A stretch of 64,000 bases of DNA from Tetragenococcus halophilus subsp. halophilus DSM 20339 (GCF_003841405.1 NZ_PXYA01000001.1:372001-436000), one strand, 5' to 3'; numbered from the stretch's first letter, positions 20,021-28,500 are shown. Notes: generated by a model not told the origin, from the sequence alone. Program-made: numbers and translations.

Positions 20021-20213
20021 ATGACTTTGTTTGATAACGATGTATTTGACGTTTATATTCTATTTGACTACTCTTTTTATCATCCCAGAGTAATAGCCAT
20101 AGGGTTATTAAAGGACAGACAAATAAAATTGAAATAAAAAGACCAAAGTGACCGATTGTGATACCGATTAATAATATAACGATCATCAACCCAAAACGAC
20201 GTATTCCTTTCAT
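20019..20213 (-). CDS. Small two-helix membrane protein under LexA-type operators
   Basis: I do not recognise this 64-aa protein as a named family. It has two adjoining hydrophobic segments (GLMIVILLIGITIGHFG and LFISILFVCPLITLWLLL) after a short basic start (MKGIRRF), then a hydrophilic tail of about 20 residues rich in Lys, Gln and Tyr. The SD GGAAGGAG is nine bases before the ATG. Upstream is a near-consensus promoter carrying two LexA-box-like palindromes, so it is probably SOS-induced. Position next to lexA recalls yneA of B. subtilis, an SOS division inhibitor, but it has no LysM domain and is not a sequence match. A role in halting division or in membrane stress is inference only. Confidence 0.72.
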   Translation of the reverse strand: MKGIRRFGLMIVILLIGITIGHFGLFISILFVCPLITLWLLLWDDKKSSQIEYKRQIHRYQTKS

Positions 20214-20237
20214 AGTAAATTACTCCTTCCTTATATG

Positions 20238-20251
20238 CGAACAAATGTTTG
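20238..20251. promoter_or_regulatory. LexA-box-like site downstream of the -10 box
   Basis: CGAACAAATGTTTG is a near match to the Gram-positive SOS box CGAAC-N4-GTTCG, with two mismatches in the right arm (GTTTG in place of GTTCG counts as one, shown on the plus strand). It covers the transcription start region of the small membrane protein gene. Confidence 0.75.
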
Positions 20252-20258
20252 TAATTCT

Positions 20259-20287
20259 ATTATACGAATATTTGTTCCCTTTGTAAA
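20259..20287 (-). promoter_or_regulatory. Promoter of the small membrane protein gene with LexA box in the spacer
   Basis: On the minus strand TTTACA (20287-20282) and TATAAT (20264-20259) are exactly 17 bp apart. The spacer holds a second SOS-box-like palindrome, seen on the plus strand as CGAATATTTGTTCC at 20265-20278. This one is more degenerate. Confidence 0.75.
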
Positions 20288-20289
20288 GC

Positions 20290-20326
20290 AAAAAAGAAAA
20301 GATCTTCATTTTTTTTGAAGATCTTA
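20290..20326 (-). terminator. Terminator of lexA
   Basis: On the minus strand AAGATCTTCA pairs with TGAAGATCTT around a poly-A loop and is followed by TTTTCTTTTTT. It isolates lexA from the small gene downstream, which therefore depends on its own promoter. Confidence 0.82.
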
Positions 20327-20337
20327 CTGGTATTTTG

Positions 20338-20955
20338 TTAGAAATGGCGATAGAGACCAACAACTTGTCCTAAGATTTTAACTATTGGCAAAATGATCGG
20401 TTCCATAAAATCATTTTCAGGTTGTAAACGAATATGATCCTTTTCTTTATAGAATCTTTTACAGGTTGCTTCTTCATCTTCAGTCATTGCGATGACAATG
20501 TCTCCATTTTCGGCAAAATTTTGTTTGCGAACAATGACCTGATCTCCATCTAGAATCCCTGCATTGGTCATACTTTCGCCACGAATAGTAAGCATAAATA
20601 ATTGCCCATCAAGACTTGTTAAATTAGGCGGAATGGGAAAATAATCTGAAGCTTCTTCAACAGCTAAAATAGGTTCACCAGCTGTGACAGTACCAAGCAT
20701 TGGAATATTTTCTTGCTGCACACCGATTGCTTCTAATCCTAAAGAAGTTAGCTCAATAGCGCGCGGTTTTGTAGGATCACGTTGAATCATTCCTTTTTTT
20801 TCTAAACGTGATAAATGCCCATGAACAGTTGAAGTAGAAGATAAACTAACGCCTTCACCAATTTCCCTAACAGTAGGTGGGTATCCTTTTTGGCTGACAC
20901 ATGTATGGATAAATTTAAGGACTTCAATCTGTCGATTCTCTGTTCGTTTTGCCAA
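20338..20955 (-). CDS. lexA: SOS repressor LexA
   Basis: This transcriptional repressor and autoprotease controls the DNA-damage regulon. The N-terminal winged helix includes [21 protein letters not shown]. The cleavage site is Ala-Gly in [10 protein letters not shown], the catalytic serine is in GESMTNAG, and the lysine is in VIVRKQN. Length is about 205 aa. The frame opens with GTG at 20964, but that codon is part of the SD AAGGTG. The TTG at 20955 (MAKRTENRQ) fits ribosome spacing better. The promoter carries an SOS box, so autoregulation is expected. RecA-stimulated self-cleavage is known for the family. Confidence 0.95.
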   Translation of the reverse strand: MAKRTENRQIEVLKFIHTCVSQKGYPPTVREIGEGVSLSSTSTVHGHLSRLEKKGMIQRDPTKPRAIELTSLGLEAIGVQQENIPMLGTVTAGEPILAVEEASDYFPIPPNLTSLDGQLFMLTIRGESMTNAGILDGDQVIVRKQNFAENGDIVIAMTEDEEATCKRFYKEKDHIRLQPENDFMEPIILPIVKILGQVVGLYRHF

Positions 20956-20987
20956 AGTTAACACCTTCTCTCTTTCTTATTAATTAA

Positions 20988-21016
20988 AGTTTAGCATATG
21001 TTGTTATAGAATTCAA
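20988..21016 (-). promoter_or_regulatory. lexA promoter
   Basis: On the minus strand TTGAAT (21016-21011) and the extended -10 TGCTAAACT (hexamer 20993-20988) are 17 bp apart. The -35 box overlaps the SOS box. Confidence 0.65.
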
Positions 21017-21027
21017 ACAAACGTTCG
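21014..21027. promoter_or_regulatory. LexA box of the lexA promoter
   Basis: CAAACAAACGTTCG matches CGAAC-N4-GTTCG with one mismatch in the left arm. It overlaps the lexA -35 box. It is 22 bp upstream of the -35 box of the divergent DUF896 gene, so control of that gene is uncertain. Confidence 0.78.
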
Positions 21028-21048
21028 CATTAATTTAGATGTTGTTGT

Positions 21049-21077
21049 TTGTTTTTTTTATTATCCTTGTGTATGAT
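21049..21077 (+). promoter_or_regulatory. Promoter of the DUF896 gene
   Basis: TTGTTT at 21049-21054 and TATGAT at 21072-21077 are 17 bp apart, ending 25 bp before the ATG at 21103. Confidence 0.55.
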
Positions 21078-21102
21078 AAAGGTTAGGAAAGGGGCTATAG
21101 AA

Positions 21103-21342
21103 ATGATATCAGATGAAAAAATAAATCGTATTAATGAATTAGCAAATAAAAAAAAGACAGAAGGTTTAACAGATAAAGAACAAAATGAACAAGATACACT
21201 AAGAAAGGAATATCTGCAAGATTTTCGCGGAGGTATGAGAAAACATATTGAAGGTATGAAAGTTGTGGATCCTGACGGAAAAGATGTTACACCAGAAAAA
21301 TTAAAGAAAATACAAAAGAAAAAGGGATTACATGATCGTTGA
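21103..21342 (+). CDS. DUF896 (YnzC-like) small protein
   Basis: This 79-aa, highly charged helical protein starts [18 protein letters not shown] and contains the conserved TDKEQNEQ and RKEYLQDFR segments of DUF896 (YnzC/YneE family). Function is not established. In B. subtilis ynzC sits in the lexA-yneA-yneB-ynzC-tkt region, and this gene is likewise between lexA and tkt. The frame is open from 21049, but the promoter -10 box lies in that part. The SD GAAAGGGG selects the ATG at 21103. Confidence 0.85.
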   Translation: MISDEKINRINELANKKKTEGLTDKEQNEQDTLRKEYLQDFRGGMRKHIEGMKVVDPDGKDVTPEKLKKIQKKKGLHDR

Positions 21343-21444
21343 TAAGCGGTGTATCCCTTTTCAATTTTAGTTGAAAAAAAGCGATTGATCTTTTATAATG
21401 AAATAGTATTAAAAGTAAATTTAACCTAAATAGGAGGGTTCGTA

Positions 21445-23442
21445 TTGTTTGATGAGACTGATGAAATAGGCGTAAATACGCTGCGAACATTGAGTATTGA
21501 CGCTGTCCAAAAAGCTAATTCAGGTCACCCCGGCTTACCTTTAGGAGCTGCGCCAATGGCTTATGCTTTATGGACAAAATATTTAAAAGTGAATCCGAAA
21601 ACTTCACGGAACTGGATCGATCGGGATCGTTTTGTTTTATCGGCAGGACATGGTTCAGCTTTATTATATAGTTTATTGCACTGTTCTGGTTATAATATTT
21701 CAATAGATGATCTAAAAAACTTTCGCCAGTACGGTAGTCAAACACCAGGCCACCCAGAAGTTGGTGACATCGATGGAGTAGAAGCAACAACAGGTCCTTT
21801 AGGTCAAGGTCTTGCTATGGCCGTAGGTATGGCAATGACAGAAGCTCACTTGGCTGCACAATATAATAAAGAAGATTTCTCCATTATTGATCATTATACT
21901 TATGCATTAGCAGGTGACGGTGATTTAATGGAAGGTGTATCCCAAGAAGCGTCTTCTTTAGCAGGTCACTTACAATTGGGAAAATTGATTGTTTTGTATG
22001 ATTCCAATGAGATTTCTTTAGATGGCCCAACTTCTAAAGCGTTTACTGAAAATGTAGGCAAACGTTATGAAGCATATGGTTGGCAATATTTATTAGTGGA
22101 AGATGGCACAGACATGGAAGCCATTGCTAAAGCAATAGAACAAGCAAAAGAAAATACAGATCAACCCACTTTAATCGAAGTAAAAACAGTCATTGGTTTA
22201 GGTTCACCAAAAGAAGGAACAGCAGCTGTTCATGGTGCTGCTCTTGGTGAGGAAGGTGTTACCGCAGCTAAGCATTTCTTTGGCTGGGATTATCCTGAAT
22301 TTACAGTGCCAGAAGAAGCAGCCGCTCGTTTTAAGGAAACGATGATAGATCGTGGTGAAAAGGCGGAGGCTGAATGGAACGACTTATTTGCGGCTTACGA
22401 GAAGAAATATCCAGATGAAGCAGAACAATTGAAAAAAGCTTTTGCTGGTGAACTACCAACAGATTGGGATAAAGAGTTACCTTATTATGATACAGATAGT
22501 GGACAAGCTAGTCGTAAATCCAGCCAGGATGTCATTCAAGCGATTTCTAAAGCATTGCCTTCTTTCTGGGGAGGATCGGCAGATTTGTCTTCTTCAAACA
22601 ATACAATGGCAACTGACGATCAAGATTTTGCGCCTGGCCAATATGAAGGACGTAATATCTGGTTTGGTGTACGGGAATTTGCAATGGTTGCGATTATGAA
22701 TGGTATCCAATTACATGGTGGGACCAAGATATATGGTGGAACATTCTTTGTCTTTAGTGACTATTGTCGTCCTGCATTACGTTTAGCAGCTATTCAACAT
22801 TTACCTACAACTTATGTGTTTACTCACGATTCTGTTGCTGTAGGTGAAGATGGACCTACTCACGAACCGGTTGAACATTTAGCTAGTTTACGTGCTATGC
22901 CAAACATGAGTGTTATCCGTCCTGCTGATGGAAACGAAACTCGAGCAGCTTGGAAGATGGCTATGCAGGCTAAAACTCATCCAACAATGCTTGTTTTAAG
23001 TCGTCAAAATCTACCCACACTAGCAGGTACAACAGAAGATGCTGAAGAAAATCTAGCTAAGGGTGGATATGTCATTTCTCCACAAAAAGGCAACAAACCG
23101 GATGGTATTTTAATTGCGAGTGGTTCCGAAGTTCATCTGGCAGTAGAAGCCCAAGAAAAATTAGCAAGTGACGATATTGATGTTTCAGTGGTTTCTCTTC
23201 CAAGTTTTGATTTATTCGAACAACAAAGTGAAGCCTATAAAGAATCTGTTCTACCAAGCGGTATTAAAAAACGTTTAGGTATCGAAGCAGGAGCTTCATT
23301 TGGTTGGCATAAATACGTTAAAGACGATGGCGAGTTACTGACAATCGATCGCTTTGGAGCATCAGCCCCAGGTGGTAGAGTATTAGAAGAATACGGATTT
23401 ACTGCAGAAAACATTGTATCGATTTTTAAATCAATGGACTAG
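21445..23442 (+). CDS. tkt: Transketolase
   Basis: This thiamine-diphosphate enzyme of the non-oxidative pentose phosphate pathway has 665 aa, the normal length. Visible signatures are [13 protein letters not shown] and [12 protein letters not shown] at the N-terminus, the ThDP/Mg motif [15 protein letters not shown] near residue 155, and [16 protein letters not shown] near 465. The start is TTG behind AGGAGGG. The gene follows DUF896 by about 100 bp and ends in a clear terminator. Confidence 0.96.
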   Translation: MFDETDEIGVNTLRTLSIDAVQKANSGHPGLPLGAAPMAYALWTKYLKVNPKTSRNWIDRDRFVLSAGHGSALLYSLLHCSGYNISIDDLKNFRQYGSQTPGHPEVGDIDGVEATTGPLGQGLAMAVGMAMTEAHLAAQYNKEDFSIIDHYTYALAGDGDLMEGVSQEASSLAGHLQLGKLIVLYDSNEISLDGPTSKAFTENVGKRYEAYGWQYLLVEDGTDMEAIAKAIEQAKENTDQPTLIEVKTVIGLGSPKEGTAAVHGAALGEEGVTAAKHFFGWDYPEFTVPEEAAARFKETMIDRGEKAEAEWNDLFAAYEKKYPDEAEQLKKAFAGELPTDWDKELPYYDTDSGQASRKSSQDVIQAISKALPSFWGGSADLSSSNNTMATDDQDFAPGQYEGRNIWFGVREFAMVAIMNGIQLHGGTKIYGGTFFVFSDYCRPALRLAAIQHLPTTYVFTHDSVAVGEDGPTHEPVEHLASLRAMPNMSVIRPADGNETRAAWKMAMQAKTHPTMLVLSRQNLPTLAGTTEDAEENLAKGGYVISPQKGNKPDGILIASGSEVHLAVEAQEKLASDDIDVSVVSLPSFDLFEQQSEAYKESVLPSGIKKRLGIEAGASFGWHKYVKDDGELLTIDRFGASAPGGRVLEEYGFTAENIVSIFKSMD

Positions 23443-23450
23443 CGCTAAGA

Positions 23451-23487
23451 AGCACGGAATCTTAGTAAAGTTTCCGTGCTTTTTTGT
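23451..23487 (+). terminator. Terminator of tkt
   Basis: AAGCACGGAA pairs with TTCCGTGCTT around a 12-base loop, followed by TTTTTTG. Confidence 0.9.
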
Positions 23488-23495
23488 TATTTTTT

Positions 23496-23529
23496 CAAAA
23501 ACTTTTAAAAAATTTTTTAAAAGTTTTTG
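23496..23529. repeat. Perfect 34-bp AT-rich palindrome
   Basis: The left 17 bases (CAAAAACTTTTAAAAAA) are exactly mirrored by the right 17. It has no loop. It lies 9 bp after the tkt terminator and about 155 bp before the GH73-LysM gene. It could be a protein-binding site, a second terminator-like cruciform, or simple AT-rich composition. Confidence 0.6.
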
Positions 23530-23685
23530 CCTTTATATCAGTATATAGAAAGATCAATATAAAGAGTTTTTGAATAAAACGGAGTAAAAATGTTGTTTTA
23601 TTTTCTTTTTTACTTTACAATTATTTTTATAGAATTCTTAATTTTCTTAATAAAGTTTTTTTAAAGTTTTCCGAAGGAGGATGTT

Positions 23686-24561
23686 ATGGTTTACAGAACG
23701 CGTAGTGAGCGTCATCAAAAAAAGAGAACGCTTGATAAAAAGTTTAATAAGAAAACAGTATTATCATTAGTAGGTACAGGCTTGGTTATTGCTCCGACTA
23801 CGGCAGCTTTACTTCCACAGGAAAGCTATGCAGAAGAGTATCAACCATCAGAAAATGAGGCTTCTTATTTAATTAATCAAATTAGTACTTCAGCACAACA
23901 AATTGCAGACAGTAATGACTTATATGCTTCTGTTATGATTGCACAAGCTTTGTTAGAAAGCGGGAATGGTAACTCTTCTCTTTCTTCTTCTCCTACATAT
24001 AACCTATTTGGTGTGAAGGCTTATGGTCAAGAGCCTTCGACTTGGATGTCCACCAAAGAATATGTTGATGGAGAGTGGGAAACTATGGACGAACCATTTA
24101 GAGTTTACAATAGTTATGAAGAGTCTTTACAAGATCATGCAGCTGTTTTGAAAGCTTCTAGTTACTCATCTGGTGCTCCTAATTATGAAGGAACTTGGAA
24201 AAGCCAAACATCTAGTTATACAGATGCAACGGCTTATCTTACGGGAAGATATGCTACTGATCCGGATTATGGTCAAAAACTTAATGCCTTAATTGAAGCT
24301 TATAATTTAACGCAGTTTGATACACCAGCACAAGCTGGGAATACTACAGAGTCGATTCAAGAGACAGAAGTTAGTGCAGAAAGTGAGTCGACTTCTGAAA
24401 AAACGCAGACATCTTCTAATACAGGCTCCACCTACACAGTACAGCAAGGCGATACTTTATGGGATATTGCACAAAACCAAGGAATTTCTCTAGATGAGTT
24501 AATGGCTAATAATGGACTAACAGACCAAATGGTTACAGTAGGGCAACAATTAAATGTTTAA
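23686..24561 (+). CDS. Secreted GH73 N-acetylglucosaminidase with LysM domain
   Basis: This 291-aa exported cell-wall hydrolase has a long basic start followed by a hydrophobic core (VLSLVGTGLVIAPTTAALLP) and probable cleavage after SYAE. Residues about 55-215 form a GH73 glucosaminidase domain: ASVMIAQALLESGNGNSSLS with the catalytic glutamate, YNLFGVKAYG, FRVYNSYEESLQDHA and YATDPDYGQKLNALIE. A Ser/Thr/Glu-rich linker leads to one C-terminal LysM repeat (YTVQQGDTLWDIAQNQGIS) that binds peptidoglycan. It resembles enterococcal autolysins but with a single LysM. The SD AAGGAGG is strong. Confidence 0.9.
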   Translation: MVYRTRSERHQKKRTLDKKFNKKTVLSLVGTGLVIAPTTAALLPQESYAEEYQPSENEASYLINQISTSAQQIADSNDLYASVMIAQALLESGNGNSSLSSSPTYNLFGVKAYGQEPSTWMSTKEYVDGEWETMDEPFRVYNSYEESLQDHAAVLKASSYSSGAPNYEGTWKSQTSSYTDATAYLTGRYATDPDYGQKLNALIEAYNLTQFDTPAQAGNTTESIQETEVSAESESTSEKTQTSSNTGSTYTVQQGDTLWDIAQNQGISLDELMANNGLTDQMVTVGQQLNV

Positions 24562-24574
24562 TATTTTTTTCAAG

Positions 24575-24707
24575 TGCTGAGATATAGAGCCTTAGCAATG
24601 ATTCATTAATTAACAAATTCAGTTTTTACGGGAAACTCAACTGAATTGAAGAATTTTTCTTCTAGTTATTCAAAGAATGAACATTGCTAGGGATTTTTAT
24701 CTCAGCC
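24575..24707. other. Highly structured intergenic RNA or DNA element
   Basis: Nested complementary segments form a branched fold. An outer stem GCTGAGATA (24576) pairs with TATCTCAGC (24698). Next CCTTAGCAATG plus TTCAT (24590-24606) pairs with ATGAA plus CATTGCTAGG (24677-24691). Inside are two hairpins, AATTCAGTT with AACTGAATT (24617-24647) and GAAGAA with TTCTTC (24648-24662). It follows the GH73-LysM gene and precedes perR. It could act as an elaborate terminator, a small RNA, or a short mobile palindromic element. Confidence 0.55.
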
Positions 24708-24792
24708 ATTTTTGCACGAACTTAACAAAAATGCTAGAAAAAAAGCGAAAGTCATAGTATTATAAAATTAGTAGAAAATGGAGGGGGTCGCA

Positions 24793-25224
24793 TTGAGAAG
24801 TTTTGATGAAGCATTACGACGGTTAAAAGAAGAACATATCCGGATCACGCCGCAACGCAAAGCTATTCTAGAGTTTTTAGCTCACTCAAATGAACATCCC
24901 ACTGCTGAGACGATCTATAAATCAATTGAAGATAAGTTTCCTGGAATGAGTGTAGCAACAGTTTATAATAACTTAAAGTTATTTACTAAAATTGGCTTAA
25001 TAAGAGAAATGAATTATGGAGACGCTTCTAGTCGGTTTGACTTTTTTACAGAACTTCATTATCATGCAATTTGTAGAAATTGTGGACAAATGACTGATTT
25101 TTACTATCCAGGTTTAGAAGATGTGGAAATGGCAGCTGGAAAATTAACAGGCTATAATATCGATAGCCATCGTTTGGAAGTATATGGACTTTGTCCAAGA
25201 TGCCAAACAAGAATTGAAAAATAA
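24793..25224 (+). CDS. perR: Peroxide-responsive repressor PerR (Fur family)
   Basis: This metal-dependent repressor of oxidative stress genes has about 143 aa. The winged helix contains RITPQRKAILEFL and MSVATVYNNLKLF. The regulatory metal site typical of PerR is present: YGDASSRFDF (Asp) and HYHAICRNCG. The structural zinc site has CRNCG and CPRC. The block YGDASSRFDF is diagnostic for PerR over Fur or Zur. The frame opens at an ATG (24778) inside the SD GGAGGGGG. The TTG at 24793 is the real start candidate. I could not define a confident Per box upstream. Confidence 0.9.
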   Translation: MRSFDEALRRLKEEHIRITPQRKAILEFLAHSNEHPTAETIYKSIEDKFPGMSVATVYNNLKLFTKIGLIREMNYGDASSRFDFFTELHYHAICRNCGQMTDFYYPGLEDVEMAAGKLTGYNIDSHRLEVYGLCPRCQTRIEK

Positions 25225-25230
25225 TATAAT

Positions 25231-25272
25231 AAAAAAGCTGTTTCTATTAAAAAGAAAGAAACAGCTTTTTCG
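25231..25272 (+). terminator. Terminator of perR
   Basis: AAAAAGCTGTTTCT pairs with AGAAACAGCTTTTT around a loop of about 12 bases. Confidence 0.88.
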
Positions 25273-25294
25273 TAACTTATAAAGGAGCATTTTT

Positions 25295-25993
25295 ATGATT
25301 TCATTACAAGATTATTTAAAGGGTGGACAAACTGTACTTTCCAACCTTTTAATTGAACACTACAGGCAATTGGGATTAAGCAATGATGAATTTATTTTAT
25401 GGATTCAGCTATATAAATATCATGAATTGGGTAATGATTTTCCTGATTTAGCTCCTATTGCGGAAAATATGGGCTGTGACCAAAAAGAAATTTATAATTT
25501 ATTGAATCAACTGGTAGAAAAACAAGTGATCACTATTGAATCGGAAAAAAATAGGCAAGGAATTAGAAATGATTTTTATGATTTTTCAGCTATTTTTGAA
25601 AAACTGGAATTACTGCAAAGCCAAAAACGCAAAAAAGAAGGAGAAAAAGACTACGAGCAAAAGATCCGATCTTTGTATCAATTGTTTGAAAAAGAATTTG
25701 GTCGAGCGTTATCGCCAATTGAGTTTCAACGCATCGGTCAATGGATCGAGGAGGATCAATATTCTCCAGATTTAATACGTTTAGCTTTAAAAGAAGCTGT
25801 TTTAAATCAAGCTTATAGTTTAAATTATATTGATCGCGTTTTGCTCTCTTGGGAACGGAAAAACATTACGACTGAGCAACAAGTAGAAGAAGAACAAAAA
25901 AAACGTAAAAGGAATATGATGAAAAAAGAAAGTAGTAGGAATGAAAAAGACTTACCAAATGTTTCTTTACATAATTGGTTAGAAGACGAATGA
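25295..25993 (+). CDS. dnaD: DNA replication initiation protein DnaD
   Basis: This 232-aa primosome protein acts at replication initiation and restart. The N-terminal winged-helix domain (SNDEFILWIQLYKYHELGNDFP) mediates oligomerisation. The C-terminal DnaB_2 domain has ELFEKEFGRALSP-like spacing (LFEKEFGRALSPIEFQRIGQWIEED) and the conserved SLNYIDRVLLSWERKNI, followed by a basic tail that binds DNA. In B. subtilis dnaD is followed by nth and ypoC and then meets ponA. Here it directly faces ponA, so those two genes are missing from this locus. The SD AAGGAG precedes the ATG. Confidence 0.9.
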   Translation: MISLQDYLKGGQTVLSNLLIEHYRQLGLSNDEFILWIQLYKYHELGNDFPDLAPIAENMGCDQKEIYNLLNQLVEKQVITIESEKNRQGIRNDFYDFSAIFEKLELLQSQKRKKEGEKDYEQKIRSLYQLFEKEFGRALSPIEFQRIGQWIEEDQYSPDLIRLALKEAVLNQAYSLNYIDRVLLSWERKNITTEQQVEEEQKKRKRNMMKKESSRNEKDLPNVSLHNWLEDE

Positions 25994-26012
25994 CTTTCAT
26001 CAAGTGAAAATA

Positions 26013-26053
26013 AAAAAACGGCAAGAGAGTTTTATTGCTCTCTTGCCGTTTTT
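26013..26053. terminator. Bidirectional terminator between dnaD and ponA
   Basis: AAAAACGGCAAGAGAG pairs perfectly with CTCTCTTGCCGTTTTT around an 8-base loop, so it serves both convergent genes. Confidence 0.9.
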
Positions 26054-26054
26054 G

Positions 26055-28499
26055 TTATTCCGAAGACTCCTCTTGATTCCCATCATCACCTGTATCAGGT
26101 GGACTTTCTTCTTCGTTTCCGCCTCCGTTTTCTTCACTACTTCCTCCATCATCGTTGTTTCCTTCATCAGGTTCACTAGTATCTGGTTCCTCTTCAGGTG
26201 GATTTTCTTCTGATGATGAAGGTTCTTCTTCTGGTTCGCTGCTTGGTTCTGAACTATCTTCTTCTTGAGATGATTCTTCTTCTGTTTCCGTTGTTTCTTC
26301 CTCTTCTTCAGTTGTTGAAGAACTTTCTTCTGATTCGCTAGTTGGTTCTGTTTCTGTATTACTTTCTTCTTCTGTCTCCGTCGAAGGCGCTTCTGATGTC
26401 TGTGATGGTCTTTGCGAAGAAGGAGTGGAAGAAGATGATGGTGCGCTTCGTCTTGTCCTTCTTGAAGTTGAAGGTGTATCATCTTGTCCTTTTAAGTAAA
26501 GTTCTTTTCCAATACGAACCAAACCATCAGGCATTGTCCAATCGTTATTTTCGACAGAAGACGATACATATTCCATTAATTCACGATAAACATCAGAGGC
26601 TACATGGGAAGATTCGCTAGTTACAGGCGTCATTTTATCATTATAACCTGTCCATACCGCTAACGAATAGTTTCTAGTATAACCGACAAAGTTAGAATCT
26701 GGTGAAGGAGAGGATGGATTACCCTCAAGCTTTTCTAATTCCTCATCTGTGTAATTAGAAGTCCCAGTTTTACCGGCTTGGTATAAACCGGAAATTGCGG
26801 CATTCGTTCCTGTACCATCAGAATCTGTAATCACGTCTTTTAAGATGTCTGTGACCATGTAAGCTGTTGTGTCTTCCATAGCTTTCTGACCTTCAACCTC
26901 AAAAGCATCTGTTTCTTCAGAACCGTCTTGATAAACGATTTTATTAACATATTGTGGTTCATAATATGTTCCACCGTTAGCAAGGGCGCCATAAGCAGCC
27001 GCCATTTTCAGACTAGATATACCATAATTAGCACCATCTTGTTCATCAGCGTTGCTTGATATAGCATTTGATTGATTTAAATTTTTGTATTGTATCCCCA
27101 CATTTTCCAAAAATCCTTGAATCGAATCGGTGCCTACGTCTGCAAAAAGTTTAGCTGCAGGGATATTTCTTGAAAGCACAAGGGCTTTACGCAACGTCAT
27201 AGACCCCATAAAAGAGTTGTCCCAATTATTGATTTGGGTATCGCTACCTTCATAAGAATAAGGTTCATCAACAATGGTTTTAGCTGTTGAATATTTTTTA
27301 AATTCAAAAGCTGGCCCATAGTCAACTATTGGTTTTACCGTGGAACCGAAATCTCTTGAGGTATTAACAGCTAAGTTGTTGCCTAAAACCGTTCCTTCTT
27401 TAACATTTCTGCCACCGATTTGTGCTTTAACCTGGCCAGTATCTGGCTCAATCAGTGTAGAAGCTACTTGCATTTTCTCATCAGGGTAATCAACATATTC
27501 ATCAGAGTTTACAATATCGTATAGATGTTTTTGCGCATCCTCATCCAAATTTGTATAAATATTAAGTCCATCTCGATATACATCTTTTCCGGTTTTATCT
27601 TCAACTTCTTTGATGACTTCTTTTGTATAATTGTCATAATACTTCCCGTCATCATCGTCTTCTTCTAGTTCTTGCAGATCATCATCAATTGGTGTATTAC
27701 TGGCATCATCATATTCTTGTTGCGTGATTTTGTCATTATCTAACATTGTATATAAAACAGTATCACGTCGCTCTTTTGCTTCTTCTTGATGTTCATAAGG
27801 GTCATAATAATTGGGCGCATTTGGCATGCCAGCAATCATCGCAGTTTGCGCAAGCGATAGTTCCTCCAAAGGCTTGCCATAAAAGGACTCTGCTGCTGTT
27901 TGCATACCATAAAGGCCGTTTGACATGTACACTTTATTGATATAATAAGTTAAAATTTCTTGCTTAGATTTTTGCCGTTCTAATTTAACTGCTAACCAAG
28001 CTTCTTGAGCTTTACGTTTTAGCGTTTGATCTTTTTCGCTGGTAGAAAAATAGGAAAGTTTGATCAGCTGTTGGGTTAAAGTACTTCCTCCTTGTTTTCC
28101 TCCTGTAGTGACATTAGAAAAAGCGGAACCTGCAATCCTTATTGGATCGACCCCGATATGTTTATAAAAACGACGATCTTCAATTGATACAATCGCATCT
28201 TCTAATTGTTGGGGAACATCGGTCGGGGAAATTTCTTCACGTTTTTCTGAACCGATATCCTGGAAAATCTCTCCATTTGCAGCATACAGTTTGGAAGAGA
28301 CGGTTGCATCTAGCTCGTCTTCGCTCAGCTCAGGTGCGTCTTTTGCATAAAACATAAACAGACCGGCTCCAGCAACTAAAACGATACAAGCAAAGATAAA
28401 CAAAGAAATAATAATTTTAAGTAAAATAGAGCCGACACCGCGCTTTTTGGGTTTATCTTGCTTATGTCGACTGACTCGTGAATCTGATTGATTTGCCAT
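26055..28499 (-). CDS. ponA: Class A penicillin-binding protein PBP1A
   Basis: This bifunctional peptidoglycan synthase has about 814 aa: a short cytoplasmic basic tail, one transmembrane helix (about residues 20-45), a GT51 glycosyltransferase domain (EDRRFYKHIGVD, GGSTLTQQLIKL) and a transpeptidase domain with SxxK (STVK), SxN (SRN) and KTGT. The last 130 or so residues are an extracellular disordered tail made almost only of Glu, Ser, Thr, Pro and Asp, unusually long and acidic. The start MANQSDS at 28499 fits the SD AAAGGAG. An upstream in-frame ATG (28535) lies inside recU. The recU stop sits two bases upstream, so the pair forms an operon. Confidence 0.94.
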   Translation of the reverse strand: MANQSDSRVSRHKQDKPKKRGVGSILLKIIISLFIFACIVLVAGAGLFMFYAKDAPELSEDELDATVSSKLYAANGEIFQDIGSEKREEISPTDVPQQLEDAIVSIEDRRFYKHIGVDPIRIAGSAFSNVTTGGKQGGSTLTQQLIKLSYFSTSEKDQTLKRKAQEAWLAVKLERQKSKQEILTYYINKVYMSNGLYGMQTAAESFYGKPLEELSLAQTAMIAGMPNAPNYYDPYEHQEEAKERRDTVLYTMLDNDKITQQEYDDASNTPIDDDLQELEEDDDDGKYYDNYTKEVIKEVEDKTGKDVYRDGLNIYTNLDEDAQKHLYDIVNSDEYVDYPDEKMQVASTLIEPDTGQVKAQIGGRNVKEGTVLGNNLAVNTSRDFGSTVKPIVDYGPAFEFKKYSTAKTIVDEPYSYEGSDTQINNWDNSFMGSMTLRKALVLSRNIPAAKLFADVGTDSIQGFLENVGIQYKNLNQSNAISSNADEQDGANYGISSLKMAAAYGALANGGTYYEPQYVNKIVYQDGSEETDAFEVEGQKAMEDTTAYMVTDILKDVITDSDGTGTNAAISGLYQAGKTGTSNYTDEELEKLEGNPSSPSPDSNFVGYTRNYSLAVWTGYNDKMTPVTSESSHVASDVYRELMEYVSSSVENNDWTMPDGLVRIGKELYLKGQDDTPSTSRRTRRSAPSSSSTPSSQRPSQTSEAPSTETEEESNTETEPTSESEESSSTTEEEEETTETEEESSQEEDSSEPSSEPEEEPSSSEENPPEEEPDTSEPDEGNNDDGGSSEENGGGNEEESPPDTGDDGNQEESSE

Positions 28500-28500
28500 G

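Noticed and set aside
21014-21103. LexA control of the DUF896 gene and tkt
   Set aside because: The SOS box is 22 bp upstream of the DUF896 -35 box and overlaps the lexA promoter instead. Repression of DUF896 is possible but not supported by position.
24730-24790. Per box (autoregulation) upstream of perR
   Set aside because: Only loose similarity to TTATAATNATTATAA is present around TATTATAAAATTA. In AT-rich sequence this is not convincing.
26000-26482. Long Lys/Gln/Arg-rich frame on the minus strand over the ponA 3' end
   Set aside because: It is the shifted-frame reading of the Glu/Ser/Thr repeats of the PBP1A tail. It has no SD, and its composition is an artefact of GAA/TCT-rich codons.
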